Assembly: GCF_040115645.1 (NCBI RefSeq)
Contig: NC_089575.1
Coordinates: forward strand, 620,001-684,000
Origin: Euwallacea fornicatus
Taxonomy: Eukaryota; Arthropoda; Insecta; Coleoptera; Curculionidae
Direction: 5' to 3'
DNA length: 64,000 nucleotides
Shown: positions 24,079-36,500 of the stretch, piece after piece
How the letters are laid out: each line of letters begins with the position of its first letter
Numbering within the stretch: the first letter of the stretch is position 1
Program-made: the position numbers and the translations under genes
Notes under the pieces: model-generated
The model's database searches: none
The model's input: only the letters and a program-made list of their open reading frames with translations
Told to the model about the DNA's origin: nothing

Positions 24079-24677
24079 ACAGGGGATTAGGGAAATAACT
24101 GTCGCAAGTTTAATGATTAACAGCACGATTTTGAACAAAAAAGTCCCTTACAACAGAGGTTGAAAACCTAATAGTTGAAAAAAGGATTTTAAAGTTAGCA
24201 ACCGAAAAGCTATGATAAGCTTGAACCTTTAATGAAATGTTGATAAACGCACTTGGCAAATGCTGATTGTTCGACGTTTAACGAAAAAAGTTAAAACGAC
24301 TCTAGAATAACATTGCTAAAAGAAATTCGAAACTTAATTGATAAGTAATAACAGAAGTTAACCGGTAAAAGTGAACGTAAGCGGCAACGCCGCACCCTGC
24401 CAACCTGACCCTTTAACGGTTCGCCCAAGTTGACTTTGCGGGTAAAGTGATAAGGCATTGGTTCAGTAGTTCAGGTATGAGACCCAAAACCTTACTCAGG
24501 GAGATACTGAAACGAAGTAAACACCACGCGACGTTGCCAATTCTCACAAGAAATTTTGTTTTTGCTTTCCGGAGAAATTGCTATCTTTACGACACCTGCT
24601 GTAAGGAACTTTTTTTGTTCAAAACGACGTTCCTAATTATTAGTTAAATTTACGAAAGTCTTTTTCCTAACACCCAG
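24079..24677. mobile_element. MITE of about 600 bp
   Basis: The ends are inverted over about 90 bp (left acagcacgattttgaacaaa, right the complement of gttcaaaacgacgttcc), with tips caggggat and acacccag. No coding sequence. Confidence 0.6.
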
Positions 24678-24866
24678 TACCGTTTCAACAATGTGTTGGT
24701 GTTTTGATTGTGAACCCACAATTAGTCTAAAAATACGTTTGAAATAATGTTCCACAATTGTGATCTTAACTACGAAGGTATGTGCGCAGACCATTACGTC
24801 ACGGCGTCATAGTACTATGATAAGCTAAGATTTAGGTAATATCTAGCGGTTGAGTAACCGCATTAA

Positions 24867-25081
24867 GGGGATCGCCACGTAGTACTCGCTTTTCCGCGGC
24901 GCCTCATTGGTTTACCCGCAAAGTTTAATCAGATTTTTCCTAACACGAACTGAAAATGCATTTTTAACGATATTTTCACTTGTTCCCGTAAAAAAGCACA
25001 CATTTCGGCCGACGTACAAACTCTTTTCCCAAAATTCAGGTTAAAGGAACGGGGGGAAAGTACTACGTCGGACTAATCCCC
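24867..25081. mobile_element. piggyBac-type MITE with TTAA duplication
   Basis: A 215-bp element between TTAA at 24863-24866 and TTAA at 25082-25085. The ends are inverted (ggggatcgccacgtagtact versus agtactacgtcggactaatc plus ccc). TTAA target duplication is the hallmark of piggyBac elements. There is no coding capacity. Confidence 0.7.
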
Positions 25082-25639
25082 TTAACGTAATACACTGTAC
25101 AAACGTGATTCAATCGAAAGCCTTCATAAAATCGCCCAACTCGCCCACACCATTACATCAGAAATAGCGGGGCCAAAACCAGGTTGATTTTCGAACAGGT
25201 AGCAGGTGTCCATACACGCACGGATTTATCTATCCCTTTGCAACGTTGCGGTTTAATTGCGCGTATCCGTCAAATAATGGGTGGATTTCCGTGGCAGGGA
25301 ATCACAGGGGTGTGTGCACAATTTTATTTTGTTACTTTGACTTCTTTATGTTGAAAAAAAGGCGTTGTTTATACCGAAATACACTACTCGACGATCGAAG
25401 GGGACATTTAAGAAAAAATTATGTTTAGTAAATAAAAGAGGGAATAAGCTGCAGGGAAATATTTTTTACAAAAGGGCCTGAAAGTGCAATTAAAGTGGGG
25501 AATTAAGGGAGATCCCAAACACGGAGAGACAACATAAAAAATAACAAATTTTGAATTGTTGAAAAATAACAAAGTTAAAGCTCTTTAGAACAGAAATTGC
25601 CTCATTATCTTAAAAGGCTTTATAGTGTGCAGGACTTCC
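25082..25639. other. Intergenic, nothing recognised
   Basis: No open frame of note and no clear repeat pair between the TTAA element and the Tc1-like copy. Confidence 0.5.
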
Positions 25640-26661
25640 AGTGCTTGTCCCTAGGGCTCCTACTCTGGAAGACCCCTAATCCATATGGATCACCCCTAAT
25701 TATCGACAAATTCTTGAGGCGTGGCTGCCCAAATTGTTTGCAACGCATTGGCCATGTCTTCTGAAGTTTGGAAGAATTGTAGGAGTGAGTTTAGACATCA
25801 AGACATACCGCTCCCCAAGCCATAACACCAAGTGTTACGGCTGTGTGGCGCCTTTCACAAAACTGCTAACTTCTTCTTTCACTTCGATGTCGTCTGATCC
25901 TTCTGCGACCATCACTGACCTACAAAAAAAATCGCGACTCGTCACTGAAGATGATATTGTTCCACTGATGATTTCAGCCAACTGGTTGTGGACATCAGGC
26001 CTATCTGGAAACTTGGTGTTGTGCGATTAGCGGAAGCCATAAATTTGGGCTAAGGGCTAAACGGAGAGCAAAAGACGATTTTTTTCTGTAAACTGTTGCC
26101 ATCGACACCCGACGATTTGGAGCTACCATCCAATCTACTGCAGCAGACATTGTTGTTCGAAATCGATCACCAATGGCCATCCGTCTAAGAAGTCGATCTT
26201 CACGTGCATTGCTGCTCAGGGGAGGACGTCCGGCTGGACGGTGACGCCGAATCTCTTCTCCAGACCACGAAGATGATATCCTGGCAATAGTGGTGCGGTT
26301 CCAATTCTTTCTTTGGGCGGTTTCACGAAGTTACGAAAAGAAAGTCCGCCCTCATTCATGCCGATGGTTTGCACTCTATCACAATCCGAGCCGTGAGAGA
26401 AATGTCGACGTTCTCCCGCACATTTTAAGGTATTTTATTGACAGTTCAGCAACAGAATAAACTGATATTTCTATGTAAATATCATTTTGTTCATCAACAA
26501 TTGAATCAACAATCTAGAAGATAAAAAAGCCATTGGCGTCTCTTCCTTTTTCTTTGAAACTGCGACCACTGACACCTTGTTAAAAAGCATTATTTTGCCA
26601 AAATTACAAGATTTAATTATTATTATTACTGGGTGGTGCATTTGGGACGAAAATGAGTGTA
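25640..26661 (-). mobile_element. Tc1-like element, truncated copy
   Basis: Same family as the full copy at 31133-32557. The right end matches (ttactgggtggtgcattt to gagtgta), and the stretch around 25790-25990 matches 31700-31865 closely (for example gtgtggcgcctttcacaaaa). The end carrying the 3' part of the transposase is missing. The transposase lies on the minus strand and is frameshifted. Confidence 0.8.
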
Positions 26662-26784
26662 GACATTTACTAACAGGAAATGGGCAGTGCCGATTCTGAC
26701 AACAATCCTATATCATCCCTGCCACCGAATCGCACTGGTGAGAGCAGTCATCTGTCGCGACAAAAGAAGCGTTCACTGTTGCCA

Positions 26785-29257
26785 TATACACCAAAAGTAT
26801 GGAAACTTATTATTTCTTAAGCACTGTGACAACAACTTTATTATCTTAAATTTTTTTATGTTAAAAAGTCGTTTGTCATAGACAAACAAATTATTGCTCG
26901 AAAATATTCGTTCGATTTTAGCTATTTAAGTTTTTTTGGAGATGAGACCTAAATTTGGTCGGCGAAAGGTACGGAACCTAAAAGCAAAATGGGTTCTATT
27001 ATGTTTTACTTTGACTTGAATAGATCTGTTCGTGGTGAACATCTTCCAGTGCTGTGAGCAATAAAAAATATTTTTCATCGAACTTAAAAAGTAAAATGAT
27101 AGAGCTACACGAGGCAGGAGCTGTGCAAATCACCATAAGGCGGAATTTTAATATTTTAAAAAGAACTGTTTCAAAAATGATCCGAAAGTACAACCAGAGA
27201 GGCACAACTGCAATTGCTTTAAAGTCAGGAAGACCTGCAGTGTCGAGTGAAAGGGCAGAAGAATTGTAAAACGAAGTTCATTGGCAGATCGAAGCACATC
27301 TACCGAAATCGCCAAAGAAATTGGCGATATGGGCACCGTGGTATCATCATGAACTGTTAGATAACGTCTAAGTGGTCAGGGATTACTTGGAAGAGTTGCA
27401 GTAAGAAAACTTTTAACTTCAAAAAGAATCGAAAGGCGCGACTCAAATTTGCACGTCAACACCTATCTTGAGCACCGACCAAGTGGAACTCCGACCTTTC
27501 TAGTGATGAAAGTGAGTTATAGCTATTTGAAATGGAAAATGTGTGGAAGAAGACCAAAAGGTAAAAGATGTGATTATCAGCATCAATTCCCTTCTGCGAA
27601 ACACGGAAGAGGCAGAGTGATGGTGTGGCTCTACTTTGCCAGATCTGGCACTGGGCCTGAAAAAACCTAATCCAACTTAAACGTGTAATGGATCGTCTTG
27701 TCTATCGAGATTGTTGAAACATAATATGTTGCCTTGTGCCGAAGAAGAAATGTCTTTACAATGGGTTTTTCCACAACATATCGATCTCAAGTGCTGTTTA
27801 GGCCAGGGGCTTTTAGCCTCTGCCTAACAGAATCGACTGCCTCACAAGGCACCCGAGGAGGTATCTCCCTTTCGCTGGTGAGAGTTGTTACGATTCGAAG
27901 GACCAGACGATGCTTCGTCAATTGAGATATATGGGGTCCAAGGGCTCGGGGAAAACCAACTTTGTAGCGCGAACTAATGAATTTACTTCACACTACAGAT
28001 ATCACTCTAATTTACACACTACAGCTTTGCATCTTTATATACACTACAGATTTACAGAGTCAGTACTGGGTTGCTCGAGATCTGAGAAGGTTTACGTGTA
28101 CGGTTAGAGAGTCGTTTTACATATAAGTTACGGAATAGAGGTTTGAGACAGAGAGTTTCGCGTTCACGGATCGGGAAGTGTCCGAGAAAATGAGAGAGAG
28201 AGAGAGTTGAGCGACCGACCGTGAATATTTAGGGTATAACAGAGTTAGAGTTGAGAGCAAGAGGGTGTTTCCGTTCGCGAACACTGGTTTTTGAGTAATG
28301 TTATGAGACAGAGATTTGAGACAGAGAGCTTTGTGTAGAGAGAGAGTTCGCGAGCACTGGTTTTCGGATAATGTCTTGGTAAGAACTGTTGGATTTTTTG
28401 CCTCCCAGGGATGGTGGGGCTGGAGGGAGATCACCACGATAATCCCTCGACCAATCCCAACGGACACCGCCCTCTGGTTCGTGGGAAGCTTTTTCCCAAA
28501 AGTTTCCACCGTCAAAGCTCAGATGTGGCTCGCTGGTTCCTTTGGTATTTTTATTGCTGTCCTCCATCAACCAGAAGAGCGATAAATCAAGAAACCAGTG
28601 GCATCACTGTGGCCGGGTTTAGGCACCTAGGGGTAAGTGCTGCATCGGGGGGTGCGATGCCGCAGATGTGTATTGGAATTGTCCCAAGGTCTCTAAGGCC
28701 TAATTGGAACCCAGCGATGCCGCTGATTTATGTTGGGTTTTTTCCCAACGAGTGCAAATCGCGTTTAGTTAAAAAATGGTTAACTGAAAATAACGGCCCT
28801 CTAATGGATTGGCCGTCCCAGTCACCAGATCTAAACCCCATCAAGGATCTCTAGGAGCATTTGAACCGACAAGTTCAGCAAAACAAAAATTGCCAGTGTT
28901 AATGGACTATTCAATTTATGAAATGAAGAATGGGAAGAGATTTCTACGCAACGCTGTGCTTGTCTGGCCGATTCCATGCCACGACCATGCGCACCAGTCA
29001 TTAGGCCAAAGGATTGCGTAATAAAACGCTGAATGTTCGACGAAAGTTATTAAGAAAAAAAAACTTTATTTCATCCTTTGGACCACCAATTTTTTTCTTA
29101 AAGTGTAATAAAGCCGATGTAGATTGTTTTTGAATTTCCACATCCGTTTGTGTTTAATATTATTTAATAATATCTTTTCAGTTTAATTGCCTCGTTTCTA
29201 TGGTACAGAACAGTAACGTTTTGAAATAAATCAAGTTTCCACACTTTCGGTCATCAC
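26785..29257 (+). mobile_element. Tc1-like element split by an insertion
   Basis: The tips share caaaagtatggaaactt / aagtttccacactttcgg as inverted repeats. The transposase on + begins near 27054 (NLKSKMIELHEAGAVQI, then KRTVSKMIRKYNQRGTTAIA). It continues as KRIERRARLKFARQHLS, RPKGKRCDYQHQFPS and GRGRVMVWLYFARSGTG, then AEEEMSLQWVFPQ near 27780. The catalytic core resumes at about 28750 with CKSRLVKKWLTENNGPLMDW and PSQSPDLNPIKDL. The two halves are separated by the foreign block at about 27795-28738. Frameshifts occur as well. Confidence 0.8.
27795..28738. mobile_element. Insertion inside the Tc1-like transposase
   Basis: About 0.94 kb that interrupts the transposase frame between its second and third catalytic motifs. 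It is purine-rich in places (runs of ga near 28185-28210 and 28320-28350) and contains repeated ttgagacagagag-type phrases. There are no terminal inverted repeats. It may be an LTR or another non-autonomous element. Boundaries are estimated from where the transposase similarity stops and restarts. Confidence 0.5.
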
Positions 29258-29269
29258 TTCACTTACATA

Positions 29270-29892
29270 CAGGGTGAGCCGGGAGGATCGTGCCAAACTT
29301 CAGGAGCGTGTTGTACATGAAAAATAAATGTAAAAAAACTCAAATGTTTTTATCAGATTTTCGTTTGTTTACAAGTTATAGCGTAAATAAAATTAAAACA
29401 TAAAATTAAAAAAATTTATAAATTTCATAAGAAATTACATAAATTAACGTTTGGATATCATAGTAAATGTTCAACAATATTGCCATTAACTTTAAGCATT
29501 TTCGGCTTCGTCTATGAAGAGCATTCGTTGCGCTCCTGATTGTTTCATGTCTTTCTTTAATGGCAGCTGCAGCATTTCTAATGCGTTGAATTAGTGCATC
29601 TTGAGTGTCCACTTTTACTCTGTACATTTCAGTTTTAAACCAACCCAAAAAACAATAGTCTAGTGGTGTCAGGTCTGGAGACCTTGGAGGCCAACTAATA
29701 GGGCCACCACGACCAATCCAACGTCCAGGAAACGTTTCGTCTAAATGTTGCTTAACCTTGACGTTTTAATTTTATTTACGCTATAACTTGTAAACAAACG
29801 AATATCGGATAACAACATTTGAGTTTTTTTACATTTATTTTTCATGTACAACACGCCCCTGAAGTTTGGCACGATCCTCCCGACTCACCCTG
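29270..29892 (-). mobile_element. 623-bp derivative of a long-TIR IS630-like element
   Basis: Flanked by TA on both sides. The inverted repeats cover about 130 bp (left cagggtgagccgggaggatc, right the complement). The interior encodes only the C-terminal transposase on the minus strand: FPGRWIGRGGPISWPPRSPD, then LTPLDYCFLGWFKTEMYRVK and ALIQRIRNAAAAIKERHETI. The N-terminus and first two catalytic residues are deleted, so it depends on a helper. Confidence 0.85.
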
Positions 29893-30496
29893 TATAACTG
29901 CACTCATGATTTTCGGCTGATGCGGCCAGTAGACCACGTCGTGTGTGGAATTCACGTCTATTCCAAAATTTCAGCGCATGCGCGCAGCGCAAAGCTTCAT
30001 TCACCAAACTATATGGATTCTAATCGGTGTTGATGTAGGCTGTGAACTGTACGGGCTGTAGTATATTAATACAGGGCCTTGATCTCGTGCGAAATATCAA
30101 GTGGACAATATTACAGAAAGTCACGTTGAAGGACTTTAAACTAAATTAAATTAATTCAAATAAAAACAATTTGCGAACTTCAAATCGGCGACTTTTTTCG
30201 AAGTTTTTAATTTCGGTGTATTTTCACATGTAGCGCAGTGCCGGGTTACGTAAAATTTCGAAATTGTTTTGACTGCTTAGGTGCATGTGCACATCATTTA
30301 ACCAGCATTAAAAGCCTTCGAGAAATTTATTGTTTAAACAAACTGTTCCCGACTAATAAAACAATCAATCAGTGTCAATTGTTTCGAATTTTATTAATCA
30401 ATCGTTGGTCAGTGATCCCTCTGGTAAAGTATTTTTAGTTTCAAACACTCTCACTTCTTATTAATTGTCGTTAGAAGTGAAATAGAAAAGTTCACA
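29893..30496. other. Sequence upstream of gene 2
   Basis: No transposon is recognised here. Two insect-initiator-like TCAGTG sites lie at 30369 and 30409, 90-130 bp before the ATG at 30497. This could be the gene 2 promoter and 5' leader, but no other promoter element stands out. Confidence 0.35.
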
Positions 30497-30536
30497 ATGC
30501 CCATGATGGAGGAAGTCCTTTACGTCTTCAACATTG
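30497..30536 (+). CDS. Possible first coding exon of gene 2
   Basis: An ATG in a good context (gttcacaATGC) gives MPMMEEVLYVFNI and then donor gtaagt after the first base of the next codon. Joined to the acceptor at 37351 it continues in frame as D-P-K-E-K into the ATG at 37366. The frame match has a one-in-three chance of being accidental and the intron would be 6.8 kb. The alternative is that translation starts at 37366. Confidence 0.4.
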
Positions 30537-33500
30537 GTAAGTGTTGTCGTCGGACGTGTAGATTTAGATCAAAGCTGTACTGAAGACAACATCTCTGCCG
30601 AACCGTTAAATTAACGTGCGGCAGCGACATACATGCAGCGCAAGACGCAACTATACGGGGTGTTAACTTGAAAACGGACCACCGTAAATATGCCAAAAAA
30701 ACGTCGCTTTTCTTTTCAAGAGGGGCATTCTTTAAGGCTGTTAAGTTGCGTGAACCTTTTTGGGGGGTCGCCAGCAATCGCTAAAATCTTAAAGGGGTGA
30801 GGGGGTTGAGTCCGATCTCATTTGAAAGGGATTTTAATTACCGTTCCGAAGCTTAGGTACTAACCGTATTGTAGAAAAATTGTTTAATAATGTTTTAAGT
30901 GTTCAAAACGATCTTCATTATTTCCTAAACGGAAATAAAGTTTATTTTCAAACTCTACTCTAACGTTCACAGAAACTACTATTTGAATTTCCCTACAAGC
31001 AGATGTTATTATTCTCTCCAATCCTTCCAAATGCTGAGGCTGGCTTTTATAAACAACAGATAATTATTTCCGTTTTTACATATTTGTTTATTTATGTTTA
31101 TATATTGTTAAGATGGTTTCCTAAAAATAATACACTCACTTCCACATGAAATGCACCACCCAGTAATACTAATAATCGAGTCTTGTAATTGTGGCAAAAT
31201 AATGCTTCATAATGGAGTATCAAATGATCAGACTTTCAGTAGAAAGATACAACACTTGTTAATTAAAAAAATAATAATGAGGGACATCGCCTCGTACGGC
31301 AATGCGAGCGCGTGCTCTTCGCGGCATGCTTTGCGACAAATGATCAATATCCTCCTGGGGTATTTCATTCCACGCTACCTCGAGATGATGTCGTAGGTCA
31401 TCCACATTGTTTGGAGGCCTCGGTAAATTTCGAAGACGGCGACTCACCATGTCCCAAAGATGTTCGATGGGCGCTAGGTCTGGAGACCGTGCAGGCCAAG
31501 GCAGTATTTCTAATTGTGCTTCTTTCAGGTATTGTCGAGTAATGTTCGCACTATGTGGTCTTGCATTATCCTATTGGAAAATGCCATTTGGTACAGTTTG
31601 CATGAAGGGTACTAATACTGGCCTCAGAACGTTGTTAATGTAGCGACGTGTGTTTAGGGTGCTTGGAATAAACAAAAGAGAAGATTTTCGACCAACACAT
31701 ATCGCACCCCAGACCATGACATCGGGTGTTAAAGCTGTGTGGCGCCTTTCACAAAATTGCAAATTTCTTCTTTCACCTCGGTATCGTCTAACTCTTTTAC
31801 GACCATCATTGATCCATAAACGAAATCGCGACTCGTCACTGAAGACGATATTGTTCCACTAATGAGTCCAATCAACTCGTTCTTGACACCAGGCCAATCT
31901 GGAAGCTTGATGTTGGGCGGTTGGTGGCAGTCGTAGATTTGGGCGATATGAATGCAGGCCGAAAGACGAAATTCTTCCGTAAACTGTTGCCATCGACACC
32001 TGACGATTTGGAGCTCCCATCCAATCTACTGCAACAGACATTGTTGTTCGAAATCGATCACCAATGGCCATCCGTCTAAGAAGTCGATCTTCACGTGCAT
32101 TGCTGCTACGGGGAGGACGTCCAGCTGGACGATGTTGCTGAACCCTTTCTTCAGATCATGGAGACCATATTCTCGCAATCGTGGTGTGGTTCCGATTGAT
32201 TCATCGGGCAATCTCACCAAAGAAAGTCCACCCTCCTTCATGTCGATAATTCGCCCTCTATCAAAATCTAAAACGTGGGGAAAACTTCGATGCTGTCTCA
32301 CTGGGGGCATTTTGAGATGTCTTGTTCACAGTCCAACAACAACAAAATAAACTGATATTTCCATGTAAATATTATTTTATTTATTTACAATTGAATAAAA
32401 AACCTAAAAGGTCAATGACAAAAAAACCACCAGCATTCTTACTTTTTTACTGAAAGTCTGATCATTTGATACTCCATTATAAAGCATTATTTTGCCAAAG
32501 TTACAAGACTTAGTAGATTAGTATTACTGGGTGGTGCATTTCATGTAAAAGTGAGTGTACAACCACATCTCGACGAACACTGTTTTATTTCCTCAGGATC
32601 GGGAATTGAACGTCCCACCATACCAAAAAATGCATCGGAGTCATCCCCCGAGTGCATCTGCTTATTCTCCAAGGAATTAACATAAAACATTCCACCTTCC
32701 TCCCCCGCTTGCAACCCTCTGTCACTTTTTTCACATCTGCGTTAATGCGAACTGATAAGTAGATCTGCCATCGCTTTCTCGTCTTTGTGCTTGAGGCAGA
32801 TGATGAGCGAGTCCCCTCATCCTTCATGATCAATGATTTATTCTAATGAGTGCTAAGGACGATGGGATTACTCAATTTTTTGTTAAATTATTATTGTAAA
32901 TTTTATTACGCGGATTAAAGAGTGGTAATAACGTATCATAAGATCTTCATTATCAGAGGAGATGCAGCCCCACCGTTTGCGCCGTCTTTATACAGCGGCT
33001 ACCCGATAGGTTTCCTGGCAAATGAGTCGGTTGAAGAGTGGGTGGCCTCTGCGATCGCCAAATTTAACACTTCTGGATTTTATTTCTAGGCAGATCTCAA
33101 ATCTGTTTTTTGTAAAACCCAGCCTCAAGATTTGGAAGGATCGAAGAGAAGATGTATAGCTATGTGTAGCACAATTCAAGTAGAAGTTTTGTAAATGTCA
33201 AAGTATAGTTTTGTGGGATTCCCATCCACATCGCCATGTTATTTATGGTTGAGTCTGTTACATGTTAAACGTCGAAAAGTCAAATTCGTAAATTACTGGA
33301 CTCAAAGGGCAGTTCTGGGCTTGCTAGAAGAAACGTAAAACAGATCCACCATATGTTTCATCTAGGGTATTGTGAAGGTTCTCCGCCTACAGACTGATAT
33401 CAGCGATTTGACCATTCGCAGAACTCGCGAGTTGACATATTAATGGCAAAATCCCATTAAGGTACATGTTGGGATCACTTCCACCCTGAAAACCCTGACC

Positions 33501-36500
33501 CATGGGAAAGTATCCAACCAGGTCAACGAAGGGTGATCCAAACTTTACGAGATCGGAAACCCAGAAGACGAAGTCAGTTCGGTTGACCAAAAACACACGA
33601 CGAATCTCCCCAACCCATAACCATTTTTGTTCGATTCGACCTTTAGAAACTAATAGAGAGATTTGTTGAGGTTACGTGGTAGTGCCTCTCTCGCCCATGG
33701 TCCTGCTTTTTCGTGGTGGTATCCACGTGTAGAATAATACCTGGTATCGGAGGTTCCTTCCCTGGGACTCCAACAGTTTGAGAATAGACTTTTTTTATAT
33801 AAAAAAGTTTTAAAAATAATCGGCAGTATTTTGAACACTTAAAACATTAACAAACAATTTTCCTATGATACGTTGATACCTAAGTTTATTTACGATTTGG
33901 ACACGACTTTAGGAAAACTTTTTAAGTAAAAAAACAGGTATACTTGGAAAGGTAATTGAAAGATCCTTCAAATGTGGTATAAATCAACCCCTCTTGCCAT
34001 TTAAGATTTCAGCGGTGGTATAAACTCACGCATATTTGCGTATTTTCGAAGTGTCGAGGGTGGTTCGTTTCCAAATTGACACGGAGTGGACCAAATTCAT
34101 TTGAAATTCGAGCAATGATTTTTGAAAAAAAAAACTCTCGAATTTGGTGTTCCTTAATTTCTAGATTTGCCTCCTTTACATGAGAAATAACCAAATTGAG
34201 TAACGCATTGACACACGCAAATAATACAAATGTGAATAACACATTGGCGAAGACCTTCATGTTTCTTCGTATCAGGCTGTTTTCTTCATCATTTTTAACT
34301 TAACTTCTTTTGCCGATCTGACAACTACACTCACAGTAATCAAAACCTTTTAAGAATATAGTATATGCAGGGTGGCCAAACAAAACCGAAACTGAGAAAC
34401 CCTGTATATTATTTTGAAAAAGGGCGGGGCGCGTCGATTTTATTATCGAGGGGGAAACATTTGTGACGTATTTCCGGTCCCCTATCTGCAACACCCTAAG
34501 AAGAGGGGACTTCACTCCTAAAATTTTAAATGGAAAGAGGAGTGGAGTAGCATCTTGTTTGAAAAGTCGCTTCATTCTTTTCACAATGGTGTCATGATTA
34601 CATTTTTCATTTTTTCTTAGTTATCGAAAAAAGCTGTTTTAAATGTAAACTGGACTGAGACGGATTACTTCTACATTAGTTGCATAAATGTTAAAGATGT
34701 TGACCATTTGCTTCCATAAAATTGTAAAAATTTGACTGAAAATCCTGTCGGACATTTTGTAACATTCCGCTAGTAATTTGGCGGCATTCGTCGATTACAC
34801 ACTGTCGTAAGTCTTCTAGAAATACTGGCCGAGTTGTGCAATCGTAAATAACCTCACAGAAAAAAATCTAGCGGAAACAAATCTGGTGATCCTGGAGGCC
34901 AATGTATTGCCCGTCGTCTTCTAATTTATCGTCCTGGAAGTCTTTGATCCAAGCACTGTCTGTATAATGCGGAGGTGCACCACCTCGTTGGAATATGAAC
35001 TGGTTGTCGTTGTATTCCTCGTTGTGTTCAATAATTTCCGTGGAAACCGGATTATTGGCGTCGGTTAATAATTGTAAATACTTATGCCCATTTGAATGAC
35101 CATCTAAGAAAGAACCGACCAAATGATCTCCAAAAATTTCTGCCCAGACATTTATTTTTTGATGTTGTTGTGTGTGTGTTCCTCACGATTCTAGAATTTG
35201 TCTCGTTTACAGTAGCAGCAGTTGTAGGCTATTGGCGGCTGTGCTCTGGGGAGACTGTTGCACCTCTCCAGGGCACTTAGTGGTATCTGCTTCCGCGGCT
35301 GGTTCTGTTTTAGTTTATACCGAAGAACCACTTCCGGTTTTTTCCAGACAGAGAAAAACTGGATTCATGCACTCTTGTTTGATTATTTAATGCTTTATTT
35401 CGTAAATGATGTAACTCATAGTTCCAAGTAAAACACGTTGTAAAAGACCGTACTTGGTTGATGTTTGAAGAATAAGTAGCCACTGGTGTTTCCGAGAATA
35501 ACTAGTTTGATTGAGTTGCAAGAGTTTGTAATTGAGTCCCTTGAGTGATGAAACCACACCCTGCTTGTATATGCACTGTAAGTTATGCTGGTCATGCACT
35601 AAGCGATGCGAGGGTCGATTGCAGATGATTCTTCTTAGAAAACACAGATGGAACTGACTCAACTTGGTCTCTTCTGTTCCCCCCTGTCCCCAGACTCGGT
35701 CACCCCTACAGGAGGGGGTTGAACCGTTAGTCCAACAAGGCGGTTGAAAATTCCCATCGTCGCTCAGTCCAACTTCTTTTAGTGACCATAAACTTGGGTT
35801 CCATAGAAACCAGGAACCAGCCCCTTGTCAGTCTCTGAATTTACGGTTACCAATCTTGCAGCCCCAGATGTTGAATCTTGGACGATGGCCCATGTGCGGC
35901 CGATATTGTATGGTTCTAAGACTTCTCGGAAAATTCCAGATACGTTTATCAGCTAGCAGTAAACCGTACTGCCGTTACCCTTTGAATTTGATGCTTTGAT
36001 AATACCGCGGGTTTATTGGTTCCCCGGGTATATTAACTTTTAGTATACTTCATCGCAGGAATCCGGAATTTCCAGAAAAGTCTGAACTCTTTTCAGAGAA
36101 CGATGTCGTTTAAGGAAAAAGGAGGCTCATCAGAGAAACAGATATTAAAAAGAGAATTTGAGTTCTCTGCGACTCTCTCACGCGTAACTTTTCAAAATTT
36201 TGCACGGTAGTCAGAGCCGGCTCGAGTAAATTCTCGTGCCAAATGGATTTTGTACGAATGAAAATAAAGTTTTTTTTATGTTTCGAACGCTGGTATGCAG
36301 AAGACTAGATGGAGTCCTAATCCAATAGTCCTAAAAGCGCACCTTTAGCAGCTTCGTGCGTTACAAGCTTTTCCACGGTTCGTGTCTCGTTACACGTGGA
36401 CCGACCTGACGAAATTTTTGTATTGATTTAAAAACTTATTTTTTACGAAGATGCTTCGTTTAGCGTTATTGATCAAACGCTTTGGATATCCTGAAAAAAG

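Larger units (their letters stand above)
30657..34085. mobile_element. Larger element with inverted arms, host of a nested Tc1
   Basis: Sequence at 30657-30915 is repeated in reverse complement at 33825-34085 (shared tgttttaagtgttcaaaa and gctRaaatcttaaa). The copies are diverged. Between them lie a complete Tc1-like insertion (31133-32557) and unrecognised sequence. No transposase belongs clearly to the outer element. Confidence 0.55.

Noticed and set aside
28316..28854. Frames of 89-147 codons on both strands
   Set aside because: They overlap each other, cross the boundary of the insertion and the Tc1 transposase, and show no recognisable protein motif.
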